Origin: a virus | IMG/VR virus record: IMGVR_UViG_3300012936_003674 | Coordinates: 1 to 20,838 of that record | Length of the DNA stretch: 20,838 bases | Strand: one strand, 5' to 3' | Shown: one piece after another, positions 7,040 to 14,700 of the stretch | Position numbering within the stretch: the stretch's first letter is position 1 | Layout of the letters: the number at the start of each line of letters is the position of its first letter | The notes under the pieces: generated by a model | Databases searched by the model: none | What the model was told of the DNA's origin: nothing | Seen by the model: the letters and a program-made list of their open reading frames with translations, nothing else | Made by a program: the position numbers and the translations under genes

Positions 7040-7489
7040 ATGGCAAAATACTTATCGACTAAAACATACGGACACAACATTGGTCTATCAGCAGTGTTCC
7101 GTCAACCACATGCAGATCATTCACACTGTAGATTCTTGCATGGTTACAGTTTACAATTTAAATTTACATTTGGCTGTGACAAATTAGATCATCGTAACTG
7201 GTGTGTAGACTTTGGTGGACTAAAGCCACTTAAAAAATGGTTAGAAGATACATTTGATCATCAAACAGTAATTGATATAAATGATCCGATGAAAGACGAA
7301 TTACTATTACTTCAAACAAAAGGACTAGCACAAATTACACAACTAGATGGAGTAGGCGCAGAAAAGTTTGCAGAACATGCATGGCGCTTTGCGGATAAAC
7401 TAGTTCGTGAAATGTCCGATGGACGTTGTTGGTGTGTAAGTTGTGAATGTGCTGAACATGGTGCAAACTCTGCTATCTATGAGGCATAA
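7040..7489 (+). CDS. queD: QueD / 6-pyruvoyl-tetrahydropterin synthase family protein
   Basis: The ATG at 7040 is chosen because AGGAG lies at 7028-7032 and the family's N-terminus begins there; the frame is open further upstream only through a TTG. The 149-aa product shows HSHCRFLHGYSL (27-38) with the putative catalytic Cys30, VDFGGLK (56-62), FDHQ (72-75, Asp73/His74) and ECAEHGANSAIYE near the end (substrate-binding Glu139). These fit the PTPS/QueD fold, which converts dihydroneopterin triphosphate into a pterin such as 6-carboxytetrahydropterin, the second step of 7-deazaguanine synthesis. The usual HGH zinc motif reads HGY here (34-36), so a nearby His (24, 27 or 29) may supply the third ligand. 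No queC, queE or folE lies in the window. Confidence 0.85.
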   Translation: MAKYLSTKTYGHNIGLSAVFRQPHADHSHCRFLHGYSLQFKFTFGCDKLDHRNWCVDFGGLKPLKKWLEDTFDHQTVIDINDPMKDELLLLQTKGLAQITQLDGVGAEKFAEHAWRFADKLVREMSDGRCWCVSCECAEHGANSAIYEA

Positions 7490-7496
7490 TGAATAA

Positions 7497-8408
7497 ATGG
7501 TTAAAAAGTATTATCCTGGCGAATCAAAAGAACAACGGAAAGCACGTAAGGCAAGAGAAAAATCAACAGGAGTCAAAGAAAAACTTCAGGTTCCTAAAGT
7601 TGAAAATCCACCTAAGGCAGTTGTTACAACAAATCCTCCTCCAGCACAAGTTGTTGAAAGAGATCCTGTTGTCAATAAAGATCGCTGGGCTAAAGGTTTT
7701 GAACCATATTCAAAAAGATATATTGCTTGTCTCAAACATGGTAACAAATATTCTGCAGAATATGTCAACAAATTATATTTTATGGCGAAGCGTAATTTAA
7801 CACTTCCATTTGAATTTGTATGTTTTACAGAAAACCCTGCAGACTTAGACAAGAATATTAGAGTGCAACCTTTACCAAGACGTAAAGTTTCAGGCTGGTG
7901 GCATAAACCAGGATTTTTCGATCGTGACTTACCTATACAAGGTACAGTCCTTTATTTAGACCTAGATGTAATTATATTTAGAAACATAGACAAACTATTC
8001 ACATATCAACCAGGCAAGTTTTGTATTATTAGAGATTTCAATAGAAGTAATGTACCAGGTTATCACAAATTTAACAGCAGTTGTTTTAGATTAGAAACTG
8101 GACAACATCCATACGTCTATGAAGAATTTATGAAAGCACCTGAGCAATATAGTAAAAAATTTCACGGAGACCAAGACTGGTTGTATCATATGATTAAAAC
8201 AGACTATCAGTATTGGCCAGATAATTGGTTACAAAGTTATAAATGGGAAATGCGTAAAAGAGCACCTATGCAAAGAGTAAATGGAGTAAGAAACTTTGTT
8301 TCACCTGGTCGACCTGATATTTTAGATGATACTGCTATAGCAGTATTTCACGGAGAACCTAATCCACATAATTGTGTTGATCCGTGGTGTAAGGAGAATT
8401 GGTACTAA
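7497..8408 (+). CDS. GT-A glycosyltransferase (GT8-like)
   Basis: The ATG at 7497 follows the queD stop by 7 nt, with a GAGG about 14 nt upstream. The 303-aa product has a basic, Pro-rich N-terminal extension (1-60), then a GT-A core: strand RYIACLKHGNKY (74-85), FEFVCFTENP (105-114), the metal-binding DxD in LYLDLDVIIF (152-161; Asp155, Asp157), FNSSCFRLE (192-200), GDQDWL (224-229) and FHGEPNPHN (284-292), where His285 is a likely metal ligand. This order is typical of GT8-like retaining enzymes, which transfer a sugar from a nucleotide sugar. The acceptor may be a glycan, protein or modified base. It lies between QueD and two oxygenases. The alternative 312-nt frame starting at 7489 is not supported. 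Confidence 0.8.
   Translation: MVKKYYPGESKEQRKARKAREKSTGVKEKLQVPKVENPPKAVVTTNPPPAQVVERDPVVNKDRWAKGFEPYSKRYIACLKHGNKYSAEYVNKLYFMAKRNLTLPFEFVCFTENPADLDKNIRVQPLPRRKVSGWWHKPGFFDRDLPIQGTVLYLDLDVIIFRNIDKLFTYQPGKFCIIRDFNRSNVPGYHKFNSSCFRLETGQHPYVYEEFMKAPEQYSKKFHGDQDWLYHMIKTDYQYWPDNWLQSYKWEMRKRAPMQRVNGVRNFVSPGRPDILDDTAIAVFHGEPNPHNCVDPWCKENWY
8329..8346. repeat. Perfect 18-bp palindrome
   Basis: ATACTGCTATAGCAGTAT at 8329-8346 equals its own reverse complement. It lies within the 3' part of the glycosyltransferase gene (codons for residues 278-284), about 60 nt before the first oxygenase gene. It has no loop, so a protein-binding site or chance is more likely than a hairpin. Confidence 0.6.
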
Positions 8409-9022
8409 TGCAAAACAATAAAGGTTTGAAGAAAAAATTAACAAGTTTATTTCCTGTTAATATTATGAAATTTAAATTACAAGACTCATATGAACATTGG
8501 GAAATGTTAAAACAAGAAGTAAAAGAATATGAAAGTAGAGAACTTGATATAGTTGAAGGAGATGCGAAAACAAGTTTTGCAGAAGATTGGAGAATAAGAA
8601 GTTATCTCCTAGACAAGTATCCAGAACTAGAAAGTTTAATGTTGTCATGTGTAAGTGAGTTTTGTTACTACAATAGTGTTGAACCTTTAGAATTATTTGA
8701 TAGTTGGTTTACTATTATGAATAAAGGTAGTAGAGTACAAAGACACAGACATGAAGGAAGTGTAATAAGTGGTACACTATTTTTAAACATGCCAGAAGGA
8801 AGTCACGGATTAGCATTTAGTAATCCAACTATTCCATATAGGATGTATGAAAAAATCAACAACAGGAATGACAGTTATTCTTATGCTCATCTTGAAGAAG
8901 TTGAAAATTATGATTTACTATTATATCCTAGTTGGTTAGAACACTTTGTGCCTAAAATTACATGTGATAATAGAATTACAATTAGCTTTAATACTGATTA
9001 TCCAAGATATAAAAAATTATGA
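8408..9022 (+). CDS. 2OG-Fe(II) oxygenase family protein, copy 1
   Basis: The start at ATG 8408 overlaps the preceding TAA (TAATG), with AAGGAG at 8391-8396. An in-frame TTG at 8399 is too close to that Shine-Dalgarno sequence. The 204-aa product carries the pattern of the PF13759/TIGR02466 putative 2OG-Fe(II) oxygenases: HRHEGSVISGTLFL (113-126), LLYPSWLEHFV (171-181, distal His179) and RITISFNTDY (189-198, 2OG-binding Arg189). These jelly-roll enzymes use iron, oxygen and 2-oxoglutarate to hydroxylate a substrate. The substrate of this phage group is unknown to me. The stop overlaps the next ATG (ATGA), and the next gene is a paralogue. Confidence 0.8.
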   Translation: MQNNKGLKKKLTSLFPVNIMKFKLQDSYEHWEMLKQEVKEYESRELDIVEGDAKTSFAEDWRIRSYLLDKYPELESLMLSCVSEFCYYNSVEPLELFDSWFTIMNKGSRVQRHRHEGSVISGTLFLNMPEGSHGLAFSNPTIPYRMYEKINNRNDSYSYAHLEEVENYDLLLYPSWLEHFVPKITCDNRITISFNTDYPRYKKL

Positions 9023-9600
9023 TAATACAAAAACATACACAAGATATCTTTCCTACTTTAATAATGAAGTTTGACCTAAGTCAACATCCACATTACAACA
9101 GAGTGTTAGAAGTTGTTGAAAAAACAAAAACAAGTTATCATATGATAATGAAAGATAGCGAAAGTTCTTACAGCGAAAAGACAGGTAACGCTTGGTTAGA
9201 TCATTTACTACTTGGTGATTTTAAAGATGCACTTCAGCATTGTGTTAATGAATGGGCAACTTCATATGGTGTTAAAAACTGTGTAATTAGTAATAGTTGG
9301 ATGAATAGGGTAGGTGTTGGCGGTGCAGTAAAAAGCCACAGGCATGAACTTAGTATAGTTAGTGGTGCTTTTTACCCTATTGCAGATAAAGATAGCACAC
9401 CATTAAAGTTTAAATCACCTTTGAGTATGTATAGAATGCACGAGTTTTTGGTAAAAGAAACTCTTTACACAGAGGCCCATCATAGTGTACAATGTAAACA
9501 AGGAGAGCTTATATTATTTCCGAGTTGGTTAGAACACTATACAGATGATAATGAAACACAAACAAGAGTAACAGTGAGTTTTAATACAAAATATGCATAA
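9019..9600 (+). CDS. 2OG-Fe(II) oxygenase family protein, copy 2
   Basis: It starts in an ATGA overlap with copy 1. The 193-aa product has the same landmarks: SHRHELSIVSGAFY (106-119), LILFPSWLEHY (164-174, distal His173) and RVTVSFNTKY (183-192, Arg183). The N-terminus (FPTLIMKFDL, 11-20) also parallels copy 1 (FPVNIMKFKL, 15-24). The two are divergent tandem paralogues, both with intact predicted metal and cosubstrate residues, so both are probably active but on different substrates or as a heteromer. The 3' end overlaps the UvdE start by 8 nt. Confidence 0.8.
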   Translation: MIIQKHTQDIFPTLIMKFDLSQHPHYNRVLEVVEKTKTSYHMIMKDSESSYSEKTGNAWLDHLLLGDFKDALQHCVNEWATSYGVKNCVISNSWMNRVGVGGAVKSHRHELSIVSGAFYPIADKDSTPLKFKSPLSMYRMHEFLVKETLYTEAHHSVQCKQGELILFPSWLEHYTDDNETQTRVTVSFNTKYA

Positions 9601-10678
9601 GAGAATAGGTTTTGCATGTAAGTACATGCACCCAGATCAAACACAAAAGAAAAAGTTACTAGAAGAAATTCAGCGACCGCTAAATACTCGAAGCACAACT
9701 GTTGCATGGCTTAATAGACAAACAAGAGAAGTAGCAGAGCAACGCTTGTGGGATATCATGGTTCATAACATTCAATCTTACATGAACCTTATTACCTATG
9801 TTGGAGGACTACCTAATGAATTACGTATGGTTAGACTTGGTAGCGATGTGCTTCCTGTTTATACCGAGCCTACTTGGTCTTATTTTTGGCGTAAGCCTGA
9901 TGTTGAAGCGTACTGCGAAAAAAACTTCGCGAACGTTGGCAGACAGGCAAGAGCCCTCGATGTCCGATTATCGATGCACCCAGGCCAATTTACTGTACTT
10001 GCAAGCGACAACCAAGACATTGTCGAAAGATCGATAGAGGAGTTTGAATATCATGTTAATTGCATCAGATGGATGGGCTATGGCCAATCGTTCCAAGACT
10101 TCAAATGTAACGTCCATATATCAGGCAGACAGGGTCCAGCCGGTATCAAACACGCAGTCAACAAAAGATTATCTCCGGAGGCGAGAAATACAATTACCAT
10201 CGAGAACGATGAAAACAAATGGGGCATCGAGGCGAGCCTCGAGTTGGTCGAAACATGTGCCCTCGTTCTCGACATACACCATCACTGGGTCAATTCAAAC
10301 GAATATATTTTACCAACCGACGATAGATTTTTACGCATAGTAGAAAGTTGGCGTGGTGTTAGACCTGTGATACATTATTCTGTATCAAGAGAAGATTTGC
10401 TAGTAAATCATGATACAAAAATTTTACCCAATATGAATTCTTTACTTGAACAAGGCTACAAAAAAGCAAAACTTAGAGCACACTCAGACTACATGTGGAA
10501 CGATGCTGTTAATGACTGGGCATTAAGTTTTTGGGATTCTGCTGATATTATGGTTGAATCTAAGGCAAAGAATTTAGCGAGCATAAAACTGCTAGATCAC
10601 TACAATAAATATATAACCAAAGGAGATTTATGGCAGGATACAAAGCGCCAACAGGACGTCCTAAGCCACGTAACATAA
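9593..10678 (+). CDS. uvdE: UV damage endonuclease UvdE
   Basis: The 361-aa product matches UvdE, a TIM-barrel, metal-dependent endonuclease that nicks DNA 5' of cyclobutane dimers, 6-4 photoproducts and other lesions. Visible family motifs: IGFACKY (5-11), HPGQF (129-133), FEYH (151-154), NVHISG (173-178), TIENDE (202-207), LDIHHHW (226-232), PVIHYS (258-263), RAHSDYM (295-301) and IMVESKAK (319-326), which supply the His, Glu and Asp residues of the metal cluster. It overlaps the preceding gene by 8 nt and shares its last 49 nt with the following small gene. Codons for about residues 105-245 are far richer in C and G than the flanks. It provides light-independent repair, useful for a virus exposed at the sea surface. 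Confidence 0.95.
   Translation: MHKRIGFACKYMHPDQTQKKKLLEEIQRPLNTRSTTVAWLNRQTREVAEQRLWDIMVHNIQSYMNLITYVGGLPNELRMVRLGSDVLPVYTEPTWSYFWRKPDVEAYCEKNFANVGRQARALDVRLSMHPGQFTVLASDNQDIVERSIEEFEYHVNCIRWMGYGQSFQDFKCNVHISGRQGPAGIKHAVNKRLSPEARNTITIENDENKWGIEASLELVETCALVLDIHHHWVNSNEYILPTDDRFLRIVESWRGVRPVIHYSVSREDLLVNHDTKILPNMNSLLEQGYKKAKLRAHSDYMWNDAVNDWALSFWDSADIMVESKAKNLASIKLLDHYNKYITKGDLWQDTKRQQDVLSHVT
9907..10330. other. GC-rich, TCGA-dense patch inside uvdE
   Basis: Within this stretch third positions shift to C or G (GTC, CTC, ATC, GAC, TTC, CAC). The row 10201-10260 has 32 G+C of 60, against 18 of 60 in row 8521-8580. Nine TCGA tetranucleotides fall between 9957 and 10272; only about that many occur in all the rest of the window. 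The boundaries are approximate. Confidence 0.65.
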
Positions 10679-10833
10679 AAAGAACATGGCACGGTAAAGA
10701 AATCAAACCCACTTTATATGTAAACAGTAATGGACGTAAAATGATGGCAGGAACCATTAATGGAGAAATAGTTACAGATGAACAAGGAAAAGTTCTACCA
10801 CTAGGCTCTGTTAAATCCGATGGCATACTTTAA
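10630..10833 (+). CDS. Small basic protein of unknown function (67 aa)
   Basis: It begins inside the 3' end of uvdE, in another frame, overlapping by 49 nt. The start is backed by a strong AAAGGAGA Shine-Dalgarno sequence (about 10619-10626) right before ATG 10630. The N-terminus is basic and Pro-rich (residues 1-24); the rest is a short beta-type sequence with GRKMMAGTINGEIV (35-48) and GKVLPLGSV (53-61). No membrane segment. I do not recognise the family. It is followed 11 nt later by another small gene with an even stronger Shine-Dalgarno sequence, so both seem real. Confidence 0.7.
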   Translation: MAGYKAPTGRPKPRNIKRTWHGKEIKPTLYVNSNGRKMMAGTINGEIVTDEQGKVLPLGSVKSDGIL

Positions 10834-10844
10834 GGAGGTATATT

Positions 10845-11009
10845 ATGATTAAAGGATGGATAAACAAAAGAATGAAAGAACGTACATCTTGGGACGGTGC
10901 GGCATTAGTTGCACTAGGTCTTATGGTGTTGTTTATGGCGCCAATAGCTAAAATTGCGGCAGGAGTTGCAATAGCATATGGTGCTTGGACTATTTGGAAG
11001 TCTGAGTAA
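10845..11009 (+). CDS. Small membrane protein (54 aa)
   Basis: A perfect AAGGAGGT Shine-Dalgarno sequence at 10832-10839 precedes the ATG. The product has a basic amphipathic start (residues 1-13), then ERTSWDGAALVALGLMVLF, one or two short hydrophobic helices (18-34 and 36-50) and a KSE end. The pattern SWDG, hydrophobic helix, P, K.AAG.AIAYG.WT..KSE recalls a widespread short membrane protein of marine T4-like phages with no known role. It ends one base before the stop codon of the convergent minus-strand gene. Confidence 0.75.
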   Translation: MIKGWINKRMKERTSWDGAALVALGLMVLFMAPIAKIAAGVAIAYGAWTIWKSE

Positions 11010-11297
11010 TTATAACTTACTAATTGGAATGGAACTGCTTGCTGAGTAGTTCCATTTCTGCTTCTGCTCTACACCCTTTTTTTGTGCAAACTTTTTATTA
11101 TCACAAGCACTACAAACATGGAAATATGTATTATTAAGCCTTTTAGGATCCATACTTCCTTTTGTTCTATTAAACAAAGATCCACAATTATCACATTGTA
11201 ACTTTAAGAACGTTTTAATACGGGTATATTCGTGTGACTTACCGCATTTACTTTTTCGTTTATGCCGGGCTTTTACTTTAAATTCTTCTATAAACAT
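11010..11297 (-). CDS. Zinc-ribbon protein of unknown function (95 aa)
   Basis: This is the only minus-strand gene. The start is ATG at 11297-11295; extension upstream would need a TTG at 11360 and would add an AT-derived hydrophobic stretch, so it was rejected. The product has a basic N-terminus (residues 8-19) and a paired-cysteine zinc ribbon: CDNC (35-38) and CSAC (62-65), with a basic loop KGSMDPKRLNN between. KKFAQKKG (68-75) follows. Such small ribbons often bind nucleic acid, so a transcription or packaging regulator is plausible but unproven. No Shine-Dalgarno sequence; a late-type TAAATA box sits 5 nt before the ATG on this strand. The gene is convergent with the plus-strand gene ending at 11009 and divergent from the Fe-S carrier gene. 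Confidence 0.7.
   Translation of the reverse strand: MFIEEFKVKARHKRKSKCGKSHEYTRIKTFLKLQCDNCGSLFNRTKGSMDPKRLNNTYFHVCSACDNKKFAQKKGVEQKQKWNYSASSSIPISKL
11026..11058. terminator. Strong hairpin between convergent genes, possible two-way terminator
   Basis: Arms 11026-11039 and 11045-11058 pair over 14 bp, including two G-U wobbles, around the 5-nt loop TGCTG. It lies 17 nt past the stop of the plus-strand operon and inside the 3' coding end of the minus-strand gene. Neither side has a U-run, so it is not a classical intrinsic terminator. It could slow polymerase, protect 3' ends or block read-through antisense transcription. Confidence 0.5.
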
Positions 11298-11359
11298 AAG
11301 TATATTTACATTAAGATTATAAAATAATATGGTAAATATGTATAACAACGGGGTGAACA
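11298..11359. promoter_or_regulatory. Divergent intergenic region with late-type boxes on both strands
   Basis: On the minus strand TGTAAATA occupies 11310-11303, ending 6 nt before the A of the zinc-ribbon ATG. A TATAAT lies at 11321-11316 with a weak TATACA 17 nt upstream of it. On the plus strand GGTAAATA occupies 11331-11338, followed by a leader with GGGGTGA and the ATG at 11360. The assignment of promoters here is tentative. Confidence 0.45.
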
Positions 11360-11716
11360 ATGGCTATAATGACTCTAACTGACTCAGCAAAAAACAAAAT
11401 CAACACATTATGTACAGAAACAGGAAACTGGGCTGTCAGCCTAAACCTTAAAGGTGGTGGTTGTGCTGGATTTGAATATGACTGGGGTTTTACAAATGAA
11501 AGTGAATTAGAGCAGGGAGACGAAATTATAGAAACAGGTTCAGGACGTTTAGTAATTAATTCTACAAGTATTATGTTCTTAGTTGGAACAGAACTTGATT
11601 ATAAAAATGAAGTATTTGGAAGTATGTTTGATATACGTAATCCAAATGCTCAAAGTTCATGCGGTTGTGGAGTAAGTGTGAACTTTGATATGGATAAATT
11701 AACCATACCTGCTTAG
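11360..11716 (+). CDS. A-type iron-sulfur cluster carrier (IscA/ErpA/HesB family)
   Basis: The 118-aa product shows the three cluster-binding cysteines of A-type carriers in their usual setting: GGGCAGFEY (Cys35) and SSCGCG (Cys101, Cys103), with the LTDSAKNKI start and the FDIRNPNAQ strand leading to the last motif. Length is normal for the family. These proteins bind an Fe-S cluster or iron and pass it to apo-proteins. Copies in marine phages are regarded as host-derived auxiliary genes. It has a GGGGTGA Shine-Dalgarno sequence and sits 12 nt upstream of the giant fibre gene, so the two are almost certainly one transcript. It could keep host Fe-S enzymes active or supply metal to phage proteins; the sequence does not decide which. 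Confidence 0.92.
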   Translation: MAIMTLTDSAKNKINTLCTETGNWAVSLNLKGGGCAGFEYDWGFTNESELEQGDEIIETGSGRLVINSTSIMFLVGTELDYKNEVFGSMFDIRNPNAQSSCGCGVSVNFDMDKLTIPA

Positions 11717-11728
11717 TTGGAGTAAAAA

Positions 11729-14700
11729 ATGGCAAGAGAAATAATTGATATTGGCGTAGAAGGTAACGACGGTACCGGTGATAGTATTCGTGAATCCTTT
11801 CGTAAGGTAAACGAAAACTTCCAAGAAGTATATGCTGTCTTTGGTATAGGAGGTCAAATTACTTTTAGCACATTAAGTGATGTGCCAGGAAGTTATACAG
11901 GACAAGCCAATAAAATTTTAGCAGTCAAAAGTGGCGAAGATGGAATTGAATTTTTAGAATTAGTTTCAGACGGTGCTGTTACAGGTGATCCGTTAGATGA
12001 TACAATAGTATTCAACGTTACACTAGGCGGCAAACTATTAGTACAAGCAGGTAGAACAAAGGTACAAGGTGATCCAGATCCACAATTAGCAGGTCATCTA
12101 AATGCAGACAGTTACGGAATAGGTAATGTAAGTATTACTGATGCTACAGCCAGTGCTTTCACTACAAAGTATGGCGGTAACTTTACTATACACGATCTAG
12201 TTCCAGACAAACAATATACAGACCAAAGATACGCTAAGGCAATGGAACCAGGTAAAATGGGCGGAGTACGTTCAGAACCTGCAGATGCAAGCGAATATAC
12301 ATTAGACATAACTGGTGTTACAAGCACACAAAATTTACAAGTTACAGGTCATGGATTAGATAGAGCAAGTAATGGTGTTCAGTACAAATATGAAACAGTT
12401 GGCGGTTCTTTAGGTGGACTAACTGATGATACACTTTACTTTATTAATGTAATTGATAATGATACTATAAGTTTACACAGTACCAAAGCTGATGCTTTAG
12501 CTGGTACAAATAATATTTTAATATCAGGAACTGTCGCACCTAGTACGCATACACTTACTGATACACAATACGATTCAGATTTAGAAGGATTTTATTTAAA
12601 GACAGAAGCACTTCCTCGTGATGCAATAGTAAGACGTCAAGGTGATAGAATGACAGGCGCTTTATATGCACATGATCATCCAGGTGCTCTTGCAGGAAGT
12701 CCTCCATTAGCGGCAGATGATTTACAAGTTGCAACTAAACTATATGTTGATCAAGCTGAAACAACATCTAGTACAAATTTATATGTAAGCACATCAGGTG
12801 ATGATGGATTAGAAGTAACTAGTCCAGGTAAAGTAGGACGTTCTCCTAGTTATGCATTTAGATCAATAGGAGCGGCGGCACGTAAAGCTGAAGAATTACA
12901 AATTGCGGCAAAATTTGAATTAGGAAACTATGCACAAACAATCACACATAGTAGTTTCAGTACTCCAGTTACAGTAACTTCGGCAGATGTAAAAACTATT
13001 CCATCAGGTAGAGGTAATTTACGTACACTATTTGATGAAAACAAAAAGTTTATATTAGAAGAAACAATAGAATTTGTTAATGCAACATATCCTAACTTTG
13101 TTTACAATCAAGAAATATGTAAACGTGATGTTGGATTAATTTATGAAGCAGTGAAGTTAGATGTTCTTTCAGGAGATAATGCTAACTTTTTATCAAGAAG
13201 AGCTGGTATAAGATATTATGCTAATGCTAGTGCTATTGCGGCAAGAACTACACAAAGAACAGAAACTAAAGCGGCAATCAACTTTGCAAAAGGTTTAACA
13301 AATTTAGTATTGCAAAATACACAACCTTCACAAACATACAATACACTTTTTACACAATATATAAATTTATCTCTCTCAACTACAGTTACTGATAGAGCGG
13401 CAGTAGATGCAAAATTTGATATTGTAACTGACATAATAGATGATGGAGATGTATTCAAAGCACCTGCTATAATTGATGGAAGCACTTATAAAATTACTAT
13501 GCCTAACGGTGTGCAAAATGATTTCGTAGACCAAGGTAATCCGGATAATACTGATATTCTTCCTGGTAAAATTGTACGTGGTAAAGAATCAGGTGCTATA
13601 GGTAGAGTAATTGATTATCTTAGTGAAAATTTAAATAATACTAATCCTGTCGATACAGACATATTAGAATTACAACTTTTAGAACCTATTGAATTTATAG
13701 TTGGTGAACAGTTAGAGTACGCTAATACAATTAAATTTGGACAAATAAGTTTAAGAGTAGAATCAGGTACTTATGAAGAAGACTTCCCGATAAGATTACC
13801 AGCTAACGTATCTATCAAAGGTGATGAATTTAGACGAGTAATTATTAGACCAAAAAATCAAGCATCACAATCACCTTGGGCTAACGTGTACTTTTATAGA
13901 GATCAAGAGTTTGATAACCTACAAGGTACTAATTTAAGTATTACAGGTGTTCCTGACACAAACTTACCAACAGGTGGATTCCGTTATGTTGACCCTTTAA
14001 CAGGTAATCCTATAGGATTCTTTGGTAGACATTATCTTGTTGATCCAACTCAAGATATTAATATTGGAAACTTCGGACAATCAAATCCAGGAGGATTTTC
14101 TAATGCGGCCGCATTAATAAGATATAATGTTGATTACATTGCGGCAGAATTAATTGCATGGATTAACACACAGATTTCTGGAAATATTGCTCCTTTTACA
14201 AGTTCGTTTACTTATAGCCAAACAAAATGTTTAAGAGATACGAAATTAATTTTGAGAGGTATTGCTACTGATTTAGAAAAAGGCGGACGTAAAGAATCAT
14301 TACGTAACCAAGGTATGTATTATGCAGGCGCAGTGTCTGGTCAAGAAGATGAAACAAGTGCGGCAATTTTAAGATTAAAAACTTATATAAGTGCGATTCT
14401 TGCAAATACAGCATTCAGCAGTTTACAGAGTGGCCAAGACCAAATTATTGACACAAGAAAAACAACAGAGTCGGGTGCTAATGCAAATGCTGACTCGTTG
14501 ATAGACTGTGTAAATTTTGCTTTCAACGCAAGCTACAATCCACCTAAAAACAATAGACAGATAGATGTATTCATGTGTAATGATGGTACTATTGTTAGAA
14601 ACTTGAGTGTTACAGGACATGGTGGCTTTATGATGGTACTTGATCCAGAAGGACAAGTTTTAACTAAATCACCATACTGTCAAACAGGTTCAAGTTTTTC

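Noticed and set aside
7489-7800. A 103-residue frame starting in a TAATG overlap with queD
   Set aside because: It lies out of frame over the glycosyltransferase gene, has a low-complexity Lys/Leu/Gln composition and no family features.
11298-11360. Upstream extension of the zinc-ribbon protein to 11360 on the minus strand
   Set aside because: It would start with TTG and add a stretch derived from AT-rich promoter DNA. The ATG at 11297 with the late box fits better.
14106-14113. A NotI site (GCGGCCGC) as a sign of an engineered or foreign insert
   Set aside because: It encodes Ala-Ala-Ala in the giant fibre and follows the same GCG/GCC rule that avoids GCWGC; flanking sequence is unchanged.
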